Origin: Rhytidiadelphus loreus
Taxonomy: Eukaryota > Streptophyta > Bryopsida > Hypnales > Hylocomiaceae
DNA: 64,000 bases
Direction of reading: 5' to 3'
Assembly: GCA_947034895.1 (NCBI GenBank)
Contig: OX344763.1
Span: 51,521,025-51,585,024 of the forward strand
Shown one piece after another: positions 11,001-24,158 of the stretch (its first letter is position 1; every line of letters begins with the position of its first letter). Position numbers and translations under genes: made by a program. Below the pieces are notes generated by a model. It saw nothing but the letters and a program-made list of their open reading frames with translations, did no database searches and had not been told where the DNA came from.

Positions 11001-12080
11001 AAAGTGTCCATTGAAAAATATAAACCAATGAAATTGACTATTTCCAAATAAATAAGATGTTGTTCTTTAGAAATTAGAATGAATCGATTATAAAAATTAT
11101 CAAAAACTACGACTTTTTATAATCATATATTATATTGTTCAAAAATGGCCTCCAGATATACAAGAATGAAAATACTTTAAAATATAATTCTAATCACATA
11201 TAAATTATGCTAGTACCTTCTTAAAACTGAAGTTCCACAATTTAGCTACGTTTAGCATGTATTTTCAAAATTGCAAATGAATATTTTGTTAATTTCATTT
11301 GGTGCTAAATGAAATTCACAAACTTCTCACAATTGCATTGGATGTAAGAAAACTATAATTGAAATTAAAGCCCAAATAATTGGAAGTAAGAGTGATTTCA
11401 TTTTTTTAACCAAAAAATCATAGAACATGAATGTGAGGTTGGAGTAAAACAAATTATTAGGTGTTAGAGGAAAAAAAAAAATTACAAAGTTTTCATTTTT
11501 GGATTTAAAGTATATAGTTAATTATTGTAACAAATAACTCAAATTCAAAATCATATGTAAGTTAATTTTACTTGTTTCGTTTCACCACTCATTGAAAATA
11601 ATTAGTCACCATAAATAGACATTTTCTCTCATAATTGTCATTCATGATTCTACTAGATATTGAAAGTGTGCCACTAGGTACAATGATTTGTGACTTATGA
11701 TTGGCATAATTGATAGTGCTCTCCTTGTCTCTTTCAATGCTCCAAGTTTTCAAAACTTCTATTATTTAAAATCTACACGCTCTTTCAATCTTTCTTCATG
11801 AAATTTGACATTTCATGCACCCAAAATACGATGGACTGTACCAAATTTGGTATATATAATGTATAAAAAAAATAGCTTGCACTAAATGTATTCTATCCAT
11901 GATTATTTTCTAAGTAAACTTACAACTTCAACATTTACAACCCTAAACCTTTAAATAAATGATTTTTTTATAGTTTGGGGAATTATACGTAGATTTTGAA
12001 ATGTTTAGAAATAAAAAATCAAACTACTTCTATGGATCTTTGTACGCCAAGGAACTTTTCTTTTAATAAGCCATGGTCCC
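8066..12080. other. AT-rich intergenic DNA with small local duplications
   Basis: No gene supported. 'gatcacaagcataagaac'-type words repeat about four times in 8838-8985. 'tttaccaactagacaggtc' occurs twice 45 bases apart (about 9171 and 9215), and 'cacaaatcagct' twice near 9470-9500. From about 10,100 the DNA is strongly AT-rich with only short chance frames. Confidence 0.45.
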
Positions 12081-12800
12081 TAGTTAACAAATACTAAATG
12101 TTAGCCCAAAAGCCATGGGATAAATTAAGTAAATGGAATGAAAAAAATATGTACAAGTTCTACAAAAGTTGAACAATTACAATTCATGGAAGTCATACAT
12201 TTACGTTACTTTTATGCATTTCCGTGCACAAGAGAAATTTTCGTTAAATGTACCATGCGCTGTAGTTAACAAATACTAAAGCCCAAAATTCATGGGATAA
12301 ATTTAAAAAATGGAATGAAAAAAATATGTACAAGTTCTAAATAAGTTGAACAATTACAATTCATGGAAATCATACATTTATGTTACTTTTATGCATTTCC
12401 ATATGCAAAAGAACTTTTTGTTAAATGTGCCATTCGTTGTAGTTAACAAATACTAAAGCCCCAAAGCCATGGGATAAATTAAGTAAATGGAATGAAAAAC
12501 ATATGTAGAAGTTCTAAATAAGTTGAACAATTACAATTCATGGAAATCATACATTTACGTTACTTTTATGCATTTTCATATGCAAAAGAACTTTTTGTTA
12601 AATGTGCCATTCGCTGTAGTTAACAAATACTAAAGCCCAAAACCCATGGGATAAATTAAAAAAATGGAATGAAAAAAATATGTAGAAGTTCTAAATAAGT
12701 TGAACAATTACAATTCATGGAAATAATAAATTTATGGTACTTTCATGCATTTTTGTATGCAAAAGAAATTTTCATTTGTTGAGCCATGTATTATAGTTTA
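12081..12800. repeat. Tandem satellite, about 177-bp unit, four copies
   Basis: The word 'tagttaacaaatactaaa' recurs at 12081, 12263, 12440 and 12618, with a decayed start at about 12795, giving unit lengths of 182, 177, 178 and 177. Units share 'atgggataaatt', 'gttgaacaattacaattcatgg' in part, and 'cttttatgcattt', with scattered substitutions. Confidence 0.85.
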
Positions 12801-12829
12801 TACTTAAAGCCCTAATTAAAATCCATCAA

Positions 12830-12831
<2 letters not shown>

Positions 12832-12873
<42 letters not shown>
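12832..12873. repeat. (TA)n microsatellite
   Basis: About 21 uninterrupted TA dinucleotides directly after the 177-bp satellite. Confidence 0.95.
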
Positions 12874-12876
<3 letters not shown>

Positions 12877-13499
12877 CTCTTTTAATTTATTTTATTTTAT
12901 TTAAACTTTACGATTTCTAAAGAACAGCACATGGCATATGAAAGTATAATTTTTTGGGAGATAGAAAATTGCATACAAGTAGCATAAAATTAGTTTGCTC
13001 ACCAAATTTTAATTTTTCTGTACTTTACAACCTCTATCTATTTTTTTAATTTTCTTCTTTTCAATTTCTCTTTTATTATTTTGTCTTTCATTTCTTACAC
13101 TACAATAGTTTTACGTGGCTTAATGAAATTAGTAGAATTTCTCTAGTGTAGGGAAAGGGCCACTCTTGTTTATTAACCATTTTTTATATTTGCAAAAAAG
13201 AATGACTCATGCTCTGTATTTAAGAAATCCTCATCAAACTCTATTTCCCATAAAATGAAATAATTTTAAGAAGATGCAAAATGCTTTGAATAAGTTACTA
13301 ATACTTGAAGGATGTTGCATTCATGACCTGTCCACATAATTTCTTGGTCAATTATATTTTATATTTGTCATGTCTAAAAAGGGCATGAGTCATTTTTTTA
13401 ATTTGTAATAATCCAATATGGAAATTGAATGTAATTTATAATTTAGTGATGCAAAAGTACAATGAATTCATTTTTAATTCTTATGTACGTTTCCTAATG

Positions 13500-14130
13500 A
13501 GTGATCAACTCATAAAATACAATACGTCCTTGCCCAAACATTTGATTAACGTCTTTGGTCATTCAAAGTTACTATTATTTATATATTATTTTGAATCCTT
13601 GAGTTTATGAATAATTGCAACCTGCACAACATGTTTCCTATTTACTTTTACGTGAATTTCATGAGATTCCATTTCTTTGGACACTAAAGTACAAGGGAAG
13701 GTTCATGCCTCGATTTTTAATTCCACATAGTACGTCATTCAAAGAGATCATTAATTACATAATTTTTTGAATCTTTGAGTCTATGAATAATTGCAACTTG
13801 CACAACATGTTTCCCATTTTGTTTTAGGTGAATTTCATGACTTAATATTTTTTTGGACATTAAAATATAGGATTTGGTCCTTGCCCGAACATTTGATTTC
13901 ACGTCCACAGTCATTCTAAGTTACTATTATTTATATATTATTTTGAATCCTTGAGGGTTTGAATAATTGCAACTTGCACAACATGTTTCCTATTTACTCT
14001 TACGTGAATTTCATGAGATTCCATTTCTTTGGACACTAAAATACAGGACAAGGTTTGTGTCCTGATTCTGAAGTCCATGTAGTACATCTTTCAAAGAGAT
14101 AATTAATTACATATTTTTTTTAATACTGAA
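13500..14130. repeat. Second tandem satellite, about 176-bp unit, alternating subtypes
   Basis: 'gaataattgcaa' recurs at about 13609, 13785 and 13961. Units 1 and 3 share 'ttactattatttatatatta' and a strong 'gtgaatttcatgagattcc' block. The even units carry 'aaagagat(c/a)attaattacat' instead, so the array is a dimer-type (A-B-A-B) repeat of about 352 bp. I cannot align it convincingly with the upstream satellite although the unit length is nearly the same. Confidence 0.75.
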
Positions 14131-14697
14131 TTTACATGGTCTTTCGAACTTCTAATTTTTTTTTTCTTCCATTCTTTTAAATTTTTCTTTTCTTTTTTTG
14201 TTTTAAATTCTAAACTACAGTACATAGCTTTTTCAAAAGAATGCAAGTTCTCTTGCGTAGGAAGTTGCCTACAAGTAGCAAGAATGAGTGTTTCTACTGA
14301 ATTTACAAGTTTAGTGTATTTGCAACTTCTACATATTTTTTACTTTCATCTTATTAGTTTATTGCTTGTGTTTAGAGCTTTAAAATTTTTGAACTACAAC
14401 ACATGTCATATTAAAGAAGAAGTTCTACACGTGTGCCTTTGAAGTACAACAAAGAATTACTCCCAATTTATTTCACACTCGTTATATTTGACTTCTCAAC
14501 AAAATTAAAATTATAATCTTATTGATTTCACCCCCAAAAAACTTTAGAAATGCATGCATAAATTTGCTCTTCCACGTGTTGGCGATTTTATTTCCTACAC
14601 ATGAAGCTCAGAAGTACAATGAACCATCACTCCTAGTTTTTGTTAGAATGTGATAAATTCGACCTCATTTTTAATAATGTCATGCATTATTAGTATT

Positions 14698-14740
14698 CTA
14701 AACCCTAAACCCTAACCCTAACCCTAAACTTCCCTAAACC
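14698..14740. repeat. Interstitial telomere-type repeat
   Basis: Consecutive CCCTAAA, CCCTAA and degenerate CCTAAA units, i.e. plant TTTAGGG type mixed with TTAGGG type. It is only about 43 bases and flanked by ordinary sequence, so it is not a chromosome end. Confidence 0.75.
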
Positions 14741-17700
14741 TAAAGCTTAAATATCACTACAGTAAAGTGGAATTTCAGTACTATAAAAAATAATTATTCA
14801 GAGTCATATTTTGCACCATAAAATATGCCTTCCCTATGAAAAGAAAAGGAATTTCCCTAATTGTAGACACTTTAAAATCGAAAAAAAATTGGACCTCTAG
14901 AAGATTGGAATGACATTTTAACAAAGCGAGAATCCTCTTAATATAAACAAAAGTATTTCCCCTATGCTATTTAAGTATTGCAGAAAAGAAGCGTGTAATA
15001 GGCGAATAAATAGGATGAGGCTAAAAATTAAAATTTTGCCTAGCGTTCGTGATACTTTTCGAATTGCAAGAAGACACGTCATTGGACGAAAGTCAACAAG
15101 CATTAATATATGGAATCCTCAAGAAGCACCTCACCCCATAAAATCCATTAAAACTGTGGTTTATTCTAGGATTAGTTGGTGCTTCATAGTGTAAACCTGC
15201 CCAAGGAATCAGGAATCTCGGGGTTTCTAAAATTAGACAAAGGGCTTTCAAATCATGGAATGGGTTGGCGCAATTTTGTTCTCGCCAAGAATTCTAGTGT
15301 GCGTCTGTGAGTGTTTCTAACTCCACCCTTAAGTCAGAAAGTTGCACACAAGTTCTAGCGCCATAAGTTAGCAAATTATAAGGGTGAAATGTAAACGTAG
15401 TGTTCTTTGGCCTTCCAAGCAATGGACACTTTGTTATGTTGATTTTTTTTTTCTAAATTAAGTACTTCAAAACACTCTAATAGTTAAGAAATGAAGGTTG
15501 TTGAGAGTTAGTTAATTGTGATTTAAACTTCTAGCTAAACTAAAATTCTACCTAAACTAAATCAAAGAATACAATTTGCCCTTTCCAAAATGGTAAAGCA
15601 AGTTGGATTCTGATATTCCTAATGAAAGTTATGAGTGGATGAAATTCGTACCTAATTCTATCCTAAAAACTTCATCCGTCAACTAAAAATAGCAAAATAA
15701 TATAATATAAATCCAAATTTCAGGGTTGAAAGGTTGATTAATTTAACTAATGGAATTTTTAGAGAAAACCTAATTTTGACCTATTTAAAGATTTTTCATC
15801 CAAAATTAGGTCAAAACTTCATCCACCTTTTAATCTTTCCAAATTAAAGTAATTTAAAAAGTAAAAGGTGGATTTAGAATCTTCAAAAGATTCTTTAAAA
15901 GATTATGTTTTCAAAAGATTCCCTAGTCGTGCCTTGAGAATATTCCTAATTGTTCTTTAATTAGTCCTAATTCTAAGTTATTATTCTAATTTTAGTGAAT
16001 TTTTAGGGTTTTATGATTTTTATGAGTAAAGTGATTAATTAACTTCTTGTTAAGATAAAAAGTAAGAATTTAGAACTTTTAGGTGAAAACTTTTAAATGG
16101 ATGAAAATTCCCCTTGGTTGGATGGAATTCCTTCCTTTAATAATTTTCAAGAGAATAAGTAGATAAATTAGGTTTTGACTTTCCCTAATTATTCTAATAT
16201 TCCCTAAGTTCCTAAATTAAATTAGATTCCTTTTGAGATTCTTTTGGATGAGATTACTATTTCGTTTTCCAAATTAATTCAAAGTTAATCTAATTATTAC
16301 TTGTTACTATTTTAGATAAATTTTCAAAGGTTTTCTAACAATTTAAATTCTACTAGCTATTGGGTTCTCGATGGTTAATTTTGTTAGTTTTAATTTTCTA
16401 ATCTAAATTTTAAAAGAATGAAAGAAAAAGAAAAGACAAAAGATAAAATTTGAAATCATACCTTGGTGTCGAGAATGTCGATCGTCCCATCATCGCAAAA
16501 CACCATCATAATCGTCTTCTCGAAATTCTCCATTGTCTTGCATGAATTTGAAAGAAATATGAGTATTATTGTTTCTAAACCTATCTAAAAAGTCCAAGTT
16601 TGTTAGTTTTGGCAATTTAAAACTACTCCTTTGATTTTAGGAAAAATAAATTAAATGATAAATTTAATTCATTTTTCCCAAGTTTTCAATGAATAGTAGT
16701 TTTATTCGATTGCCAATTTTTTAATAGTTGTTTTGTTAAATATTCCAAGATATTAGTTGTTTGTTTTTATTGTTTTGGCTTATTAGGCCTAATAAAACAA
16801 ATTCCCCAAACTACAAACAAACAACTAATTTGGCTTTGGAATCCTAATTAATAACTAAAACCAAATGAATGAATAGTAATCTAATAAAATAATCTAAAAC
16901 AAATCTAACCATGAATAGTGAAAAGAATAAACCGAATAAACAATACCAAAACAATTAATTGATGAATAGTTAGATTCTTACCTTAATAGTTTTTTTTAGT
17001 CTTCTAATTTCTTCACGTGTCGAATTCTTTCCTTCTTATTCCCCTTCTTCTTCCAATTGTTGGTTTGTTGTTGTTGTTGTTGTTGAAATTTTGGCTATGG
17101 CTTTGGAGCGGATTCGAGAGATTCAAGAATGGAGAGAAAATGTTAGTTTAGTGTTCACATTTTCTTTTAAACACAAAGTTGAGGTGTGGCGAGCAACGGC
17201 CAACCTTCAATTAGGTTTGGATTTCAAGTTTCCACATCCATTTGTATATGGACTCACTTTAATAACAATGGGTCGAAGTTTTGATCGTACTGTCTGGAGT
17301 ATCCAAGCTGAGAGCCCCCTCCCTTGTTGTTGCTGCTCGTTGGTCACCCCGTGCTGCTACCGATCGACACGTGGCGAGGCGTGATTGGTACTCGTCCCGT
17401 CGCCCCGTTCTGTCGCCCCTTTCCAGTCGCCCAGTCACGTCGCTCCTTGCAACTGAATCCCTTAAGGCTGGCTGAATTTTAATGACAACTGAAATTTTGG
17501 ATAATGAACTAAATGTGATATTCTGAACTTTTCCTAATATGAGAATACTTAATATAAATTAAGCACACCAAATTAATGATTAAGTAAAAGTGTGAATTTT
17601 AAAGAGTGCAAAATAAAGACAACCAATTATAATGAATTAAAAAGGGCAAGAAAAAAGGAAGCAAAACCATTCAAATGAACACACCGCCAATGACAAGATT

Positions 17701-17876
17701 AAACCAAATACCTCCTCCACGGTCACCACACAAAAAATGAACAATTATCAACGGTTGGCGCTTTAAATAAGTTTCAAAAGAACCTTATTCCATTGATTCT
17801 TCTGGTTCAAAGCTTCACCATGCAGGTTAAAATTACGATTAGATGGTCAGTTTAAAAATAAATTTTAACCTTCAGA
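14741..17876. other. Long non-coding stretch with a (GTT)n microsatellite
   Basis: No supported gene. A (GTT)n run occupies about 17066-17085. Around 17,300-17,470 the DNA is briefly GC-richer with a 97-codon frame of low-complexity Cys/Ser codons that I do not accept as a gene. The rest is AT-rich. Confidence 0.4.
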
Positions 17877-18401
17877 GTCAAAGCTCCGCTGTGTGGGAGC
17901 AACCCCAGGAATTAACGGTCAAATCAAAGTTTCAAGTACCCGTTTCCAGGTTTCAAAGTCAAAGCTCCGCCGTGTGGGAGCAACCCCAGGAATTAACGGT
18001 CAAATCAAAGTTTCAAGTACCCGTTTCTAGGTTTCAAAGTCAAAGCTCCGCCGTATGGGAGCAACCCCAGGAATTAACGGTCAAATCAAAGTTTCAAGTA
18101 CCCGTTTCCAGGTTTCAAAGTCAAAGCTCCGCCGTGTGGGAGCAACCCCAGGAATTAACGGTCAAATCAAAGTTTCAAGTACCCGTTTCCAGGTTTCAAA
18201 GTCAAAGCTCCGCCGTGTGGGAGCAACCCCAGGAATTAACGGTCAAATCAAAGTTTCAAGTACCCGTTTCCAGGTTTCAAAGTCAAAGCTCCGCCGTGTG
18301 GGAGCAACCCCAGGAATTAACTGACAAATCAAAGTTTCAAGTACTCGTTTCCAGGTTTCCAAGTCAAAGCTCCGCCGTGTGGGAGCAACCCCAGGAATAA
18401 C
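17877..18401. repeat. 81-bp minisatellite, six full units plus a partial one
   Basis: Units start at 17877, 17958, 18039, 18120, 18201, 18282 and 18363, exactly 81 bases apart, nearly identical, each containing 'aaagctccgccgtgtggg' and 'ggaattaacggtcaaatc'. Because 81 is a multiple of three, a frame stays open across the array and yields a 27-residue repeat; this is a by-product of the period and I do not call it a protein. Confidence 0.92.
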
Positions 18402-18444
18402 CAGTATCCAAGGACCCAAACTAGTATTTTGAAAACTTAATTCT

Positions 18445-18901
18445 TAAAGGAGGTACACATGACAGTGTTTAACCGAACATTAAAAACTAATTTCCAAAAT
18501 TCAAAGCAAAGTTTTAAGTTTAATCACTAAAGGAGGTACACATGACAATGTTTAACCGAACATTAGCAACTATTCAAACCAAACATCCGTTATACAACGA
18601 GTTTTGGCACGTGGTGATGCTCAAAACCTTTTGGCAAAGTCTAGCTTCGCCGCTTTAAAGTTTTAAGTTCACAGACTATTCTCAATTCACACAAATGATT
18701 GGTTAGTATCAAAAGAACAACAATATTAAAGTAGAGTTCGGGAACTACTCCCACAACTCCCAAATTGTCAAAGTTTTGGGGCTTGAAGCCTCCAAATTCA
18801 AGAAATAAGTTGGTTAACACAAATAATACTAGAGTTAGGGGATTTCCTCCACCTAAACTCTTGAAAAGCAAAGTTTTGGGGCTTGAAGCCTCCAAATTCA
18901 A
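18445..18901. repeat. Two further local duplications (83 bp and 100 bp spacing)
   Basis: 'taaaggaggtacacatgaca' begins at 18445 and again at 18528. 'caaagttttggggcttgaag' begins at 18769 and again at 18869. With the 81-bp array directly upstream, the whole 17.9-18.9 kb block appears prone to tandem duplication. Confidence 0.75.
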
Positions 18902-21201
18902 ACAAGAAAAGAAAACAAAGCTTTGAAGGGGCCCTCCGGACTTTCAAAGTACAAGAGAATAGAAGAAAATAGAAGAAAATAGCCAAATCTTGGGTTAAAA
19001 AGTGCTCCGACAAGTGTCGATAGCACGACAAGAGCAACAACAAGAATGAAACAAAGAATGAGGGCCACGAACAACCTCGAGGAAGGGCCTTATATACTCG
19101 CTCCCAGCCTCCCCCCAGTAAGTTGTTCGTAAATTATCTTTTACTTTCAATCTAGATATTTTGCTAAACTACCTAAACGTATTTTCAAAATAATCTTTGT
19201 TTAATGGAAAGGAAGGTTCTCAAGCGAGTTCCTTCTAGGCCCTAAATGGCCTTAGAATCTTTTCCCAAATCAAATATTTGATTTTCCCAAAGATATTTTG
19301 AAAACCTACTTAATTAACCGAGATATTTTGTGTTTTAATCTAGGGTTAGTTCTAAATTGTCTTTCTTTAGTCCAAAAGATGGCTTCTTACGCAAGACAAG
19401 TATCTTGGGCAAATCCAATCTTCGATTTTACAAGAGATATTTGCAAAATCAACCCAGATTAATCCAAAATTACCTTTTAAAAGTCAAACTCAGGGCTGAC
19501 CCTCTCTATCTTTTGAAGGACAACTCGAAACTGAAAACAAACTACACCATCGCGTTCAGAAGACCCCAATTAGCCTAGGGACCCCTTACCCCTACCTCTC
19601 CAGCCGTTTTAAAGCGCAAATTTGAGTCACGATAACTCAGAACAAAAGTTTAAAAGCTAACTTTTGGAGTTTGCGTCTTTTGATGAAACTGTCGGTCCTA
19701 GATGGTTTAGAATATTCGTGGGAGTAAGAATTGACCCTTGAAACGCTCCGTTCGGACACCGCTAGCTCTTGGTTCGCCGGTCAACCCGCCGCCAAGTTGT
19801 AAATTCTTGTAAAATTCGCTGTCGGTTCTAATTCTGGTAGTTGGGAATGTCGGAATGTCTTCAAACTTGACAGGGCTCTTTATTGGCACACAAAACACTA
19901 TTCTAATTTTTAGTGAGATTTTACCGCAACATTGGTAATTTCTAGGAATTTACGAATGCAATTTTAAGCGGTTGACTTCCCATGGAGTCATCGTGGAGTT
20001 TTGTAAAATCTCGAAACTTTTGGGCAATCTTCTAGAAGATGTCCATCAACTAAGGGCAAAACCAAATCTCCAATAAGAATGCTATTTTTAGCAATTCTTT
20101 AATAATTTCCACCCGAGGGGGAAATTATTCTTGATACCGGGGGAATCTGGGATGATCGGGCTTCTTTTTGACCTCCTAGCATGCTTTAACCTAGAAAAGC
20201 ACCTCTCTATATGTTCCAATCATCATTTCCTCCATCTTGATCTGTGAATGATTGTATTTCTCAAAATTACCTGCAAACACTAAATCTAACTCTTTCGAGT
20301 TTGATTTGGACTGACTCGGACTAGACTCTAATTTTTAACCAGTTTGTTACATGTATACTTATAGCTGTTGTATTACATGAACAAGACACTAGGACTGGTT
20401 AACTCTCAAATTCTCACATCGCTCGGAATTACTAACTTAACTACTTATTTCTACTAATAAGACCTAAACTTAGTGAAAATGTAACGTCTTACGTGTTTCA
20501 CGCATTTAAGGCCATTACACACCTCTTTGGTAGGGACTTCTACCAAAACCCACAATAATTGTATTTTTATATGTTTTTTCTTATTTTTCACTCAAAAATT
20601 AACTAAAAATCGCGAAAAATAAGTTCAGAGTTCCAAGTGCCAACTTGAGGGCTCACAGCATCGTCAACCAAGATGCAATCATCTCCTTCCACCTTTCTCT
20701 TCAACTGAGTTGATTTCTGTGTGCATTGCTCTCATTCTGTGCATCTTGTACTTGCATTGTTAGTTTTTGTGGAGAATTCAAGAGTTTCTTTTGGAGATCG
20801 CAGATCCACCGAGTAGTTTCTGTCCACTTCCTCTTTTAGGAGGTGCTTCATCGCATCTCGTTGATATTACTCTATGTGTATCTTCTCAATCAGTTTTGAA
20901 ACTTGAAGCACGAACTTGGAGGAAGTCAAGTCAATTTATTTCATTAGCTTCATAGGGGCAATTGTTAGCATCCGTATTCACTTATCAAATATGCATATCA
21001 TGTCGCGTCTTTGACAATGCACTAGATTTTCATAACGTAAGGTTGTCACACAAATTCCAATGACCATTTTATGATACTGTTTGGTAGTATTGCCTTAATT
21101 TTTGGAATTACTAAAAATAATATTTTTACTATTGGAAAGTGAATGAGTTCCATAAAACACGGAATTGTTGAGCAAATTAATATAAAGCTAGCAAATGTCA
21201 C
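18902..21201. other. Non-coding, no gene seen
   Basis: Several G-runs near 20,110-20,160 ('cgagggggaaattatt', 'ataccgggggaatc') resemble polypurine tracts of LTR elements, but I could not find matching long terminal repeats, so no retroelement is called. Confidence 0.35.
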
Positions 21202-21488
21202 TTTAGAGCGAGTCACGCTAAAGTGCATGTCTCCTCCATGTGAATTGTTCGATTGCACTTTAGCGCTAGTCCTGCTAATGTGCATATGCGACCTCTATGT
21301 GTAATTTTGCGATTTCACTTTGGCACTAGTCGCAATAGTATGGATGTGGTTTCTAAGGAATCAGACAAATGCACTTTAGTGCTAGTGTCGTGGATGTGCA
21401 CATATTCTTTGTGAAGTATTACCCGATTGCACTTTAGCGCTATTCGTCCTTAGAGAATAAACTACACTTTAGCGCTAGTCGCGCTAAA
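21202..21488. repeat. Array of 21-bp palindromes in the leader of gene C
   Basis: Well-formed sites at 21202-21222, 21259-21279 and 21468-21488 (arms TTTAGCGC and GCGCTAAA around TAGTC), with decayed sites near 21319, 21375 and 21433. Spacing is about 35-60 bases. Most carry the outer flank TGCAC on the left, and intact ones GTGCA on the right, making 31-bp dyads. The core is the same as the copy A palindromes. Confidence 0.75.
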
Positions 21489-21624
21489 ATGCATATGTAC
21501 CTCTTCTGTCCTTCATTGAATTGCAACATTGAATAACTAATGTGGTATAACTAATGTAACGTTTATGGATTATATTCTTTAATAGCCAAAGTACTTCATT
21601 TGTTGATTGTATTGTGCAGGTGCC

Positions 21625-24158
21625 ATGGATTCTCTATCGAACCCAGATATTGACATGGACTTGTCGGACGATGAGATACAAGTGCTTCACAAAATGAATG
21701 TTGGCATTCCTGAGTGTAAAGGGATTCCACGTCAAATGTGGAATAAGAAGTGTGTTAAGCTGTATAATGTTGAGGGCTTACTTGTTGGTGAAGGTACTTG
21801 CCACAACGTGAACTCTAATCTTGTTCTTGGTGCCAATGGTCCTCTCGGTGATACTCATGTATCAATGCATATTTCAAAGTCTCATTCTGAGGTGGACCTT
21901 CCTAAGGAACTGTTTTATTTGTTGGTAGCTTGGCCAATTGAACTGGTTCATTATCGTGGAGCAAGTCTTCACGATCATGAAACTAGGGACAATTTCAACC
22001 ATCTGCAAGCATCTCTTCTAAACTTGCCCTCTACATCATCTGCAAGACCATATACTAGTGCCATTAGAAACCCGCCTTGGGAGATTGGTGTCAAAGCAAA
22101 AGAGCTCCTATCGTAGGAGTCAATTAACTTGGTGTCCAGCAAAGTGTGTTGCAACAAGAATTGTGTCCAGCTGTTTCCTAGGGAGAAAATTAGAGCTTTC
22201 CGAGAACACATGTATCGAAATTCAACTTTCAAGCCCAGAGCTTTTATGAAAACTGATGTGCATAGACATAATCATGAAGGTTCACAACGAAGGAAGATGG
22301 TGACAATTGAAGAGATAAATGTGTGTTTACGTGCATGGATGCATATTGTGGGGGTTGTTGAGTTTACATTCTATCAATACTTGAAATACATAAAGGATGA
22401 TCGCGAAGCAAGGGATCATGACAATACAGGACTGTTGAAGCCTACAGAACATACTCAACAAGCCACGGCTTCCTTGAAGTGCATCTTAGACAAGGAGGTT
22501 GATCACATGATTCATTGTACCCGAACTTTGAAGGCCGGTGAGAAGGTTGTGTCCAAGATTCTTTTGGCATCATTCCAATGGAAGGACCAGTTATAGAAAC
22601 TCAATGAAATCAATGCAGCTTTTGGTTTGAAGGAGATTTCAACTTCAACCTTGAGCAAGATACAGTCCACAAAGTTTTCAGAGTTTGATGTGAAAAAGCT
22701 AGGAGATAATTTTGCTTGGTGTGCTACTTGTGACAAATATAATGAGCTCATCAAGGGTGCTATCCGTGGCTCTTAAACAGCTATGAAGTGGTCAAGGAGG
22801 TTGAATAAGCATCTCACCATTGCTCGAGCACACAGGGATGTATATTATATAAACTGAGACTTGTTGTTCAACTTTCCGCATGAGTGTCTTACCATCATAC
22901 ACGACAAGATGGATCATGCAAAAACCGCTTGTCCGGTCTTCTCTTACAAGAGTAAAGAACTTAATGGCCTCATGAAGCTACTTGTATCTGTGACCGGCAT
23001 GATTGCCCATGGTCATGCAAATGTGCGCTATGTGCGTTATGGCTTGGATGTCTTTTCGCATGACTCCAACTATATTATTGGTTCAATGGCAAGTTGTTGT
23101 GAGATTTAGAGTTAGCACCAAAGTTGTCTTCTAGGGAGTTGTTCACAAATTCAAAGTCCACAAATTTGTTTAAGGCCGTGCTAGAGGGTGCAGACATATG
23201 CTATACGTTGTTACCGCTGTTGCCAAATACCTTAGCTCCAGCCACACGGCTACCACCCATTTTAAATGTGCAAATGGACAATGCCACTGGAGACAATAAG
23301 AATAGATATGTTTTCTGTTTTTGGTCTCTGCTTGTAGCAAACAAGATCTTCCGGGAAGTTTATGTGAACTTCATGATTGTGGGTCATACGCACGATGACA
23401 TTGATGCGTTATTTGGAAGATAGAGCATGGATTTGAAGAAAGAGAATTTCCCAACAGTACCAGCGCTAATGAAGTCCTTCATGGATGTGGATTCCGTCCC
23501 TACTATCCCTCACCTTATTGAGGAAGTACCCGATTTCAAGGGTTTCATAGCAGGGTCATTTGTAGATGGCGATGACATTCTTGTTGGGCACATAAGGCCA
23601 CATCAATTGAAGTTCTATCTAGATTCAACGGGGGGCCCTGTCATGAAGTACAAACTTTTCTGCACTGATGCTAATTGGTTAGGGGAAGGAGGAAGAGACA
23701 TTAAGTTGTGGAAAGAAGATGCTGAAGGGTAAAGTTTGTGGCCATGCGATTCACCATTGCCTGTTCCACTTAAGCCTATGAAAGGCTTGGAAGACATCAT
23801 CAAAGGTGTGTCGGGGTATGTAAAGTATTGGGAGAATTTATGCAATGCAGACGTCACTGGGGATTATCAAAGATGTTACGAGCATTTGGTGAAGTATTGG
23901 TGTGGCGTGAAGGTAGCGTTGATGGAACCATTACCTACCTTTCATTTTTTGAAGGACGGTTTTTGGCCAACTACACGTGTTCAAGCAAGTCGAGTAGATG
24001 AATTAGACGATGACAGTGAGGATCGTGAAGAGTTTGGGGAGGATGACCCATACATTGGGCCATTGAGCGGTCGCCCAAAACCATCTTGCGAGTGGCTTGC
24101 GATTTATTCGAAGGCTATTTTGTTGCAATTCGGCCCGCAGATGGTGACTCGCACCTAG
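21625..24158 (+). pseudogene. Gene C: degenerate DUF7869-type (transposase-like) protein
   Basis: ATG at 21625 lies six bases after an acceptor (ATTGTGCAG ending 21619), so a leader intron precedes it. A single protein can be followed through the region: an N-terminal segment; a Cys-rich start of the conserved core ('KVCCNKNCVQLF', about 22140); a central region; then 'VQMDNATGDNKNRYVF' (about 23270) and 'VGHTHDDIDALFGR' (about 23380), the signature of DUF7869 proteins, widespread in plant and animal repeat-derived genes and likely related to RNase H-like transposases. A remnant continues to about 24356. Stops: TAG after 22114, at 22594, TAA in 'RGS*TAMK', TGA in 'YIN*DLL', TAG in 'FGR*SM' (expected Trp), TAA near 23730, TAG at 24156; one frameshift near 23100. 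Most fit CAG/CAA to TAG/TAA or TGG to TAG/TGA. The family assignment rests on the two motifs and their order. Confidence 0.75.

Noticed and set aside
14698..14740. Chromosome end
   Set aside because: Telomere-type repeats are short, degenerate and followed by ordinary sequence on both sides.
17843..18400. 185-codon frame with a 27-residue repeat
   Set aside because: Produced by the 81-bp period of a non-coding minisatellite; several registers are open equally.
20100..20165. Polypurine tract and LTR of a retrotransposon
   Set aside because: No matching terminal repeats, primer-binding site or pol-like coding was found in the surrounding 6 kb.
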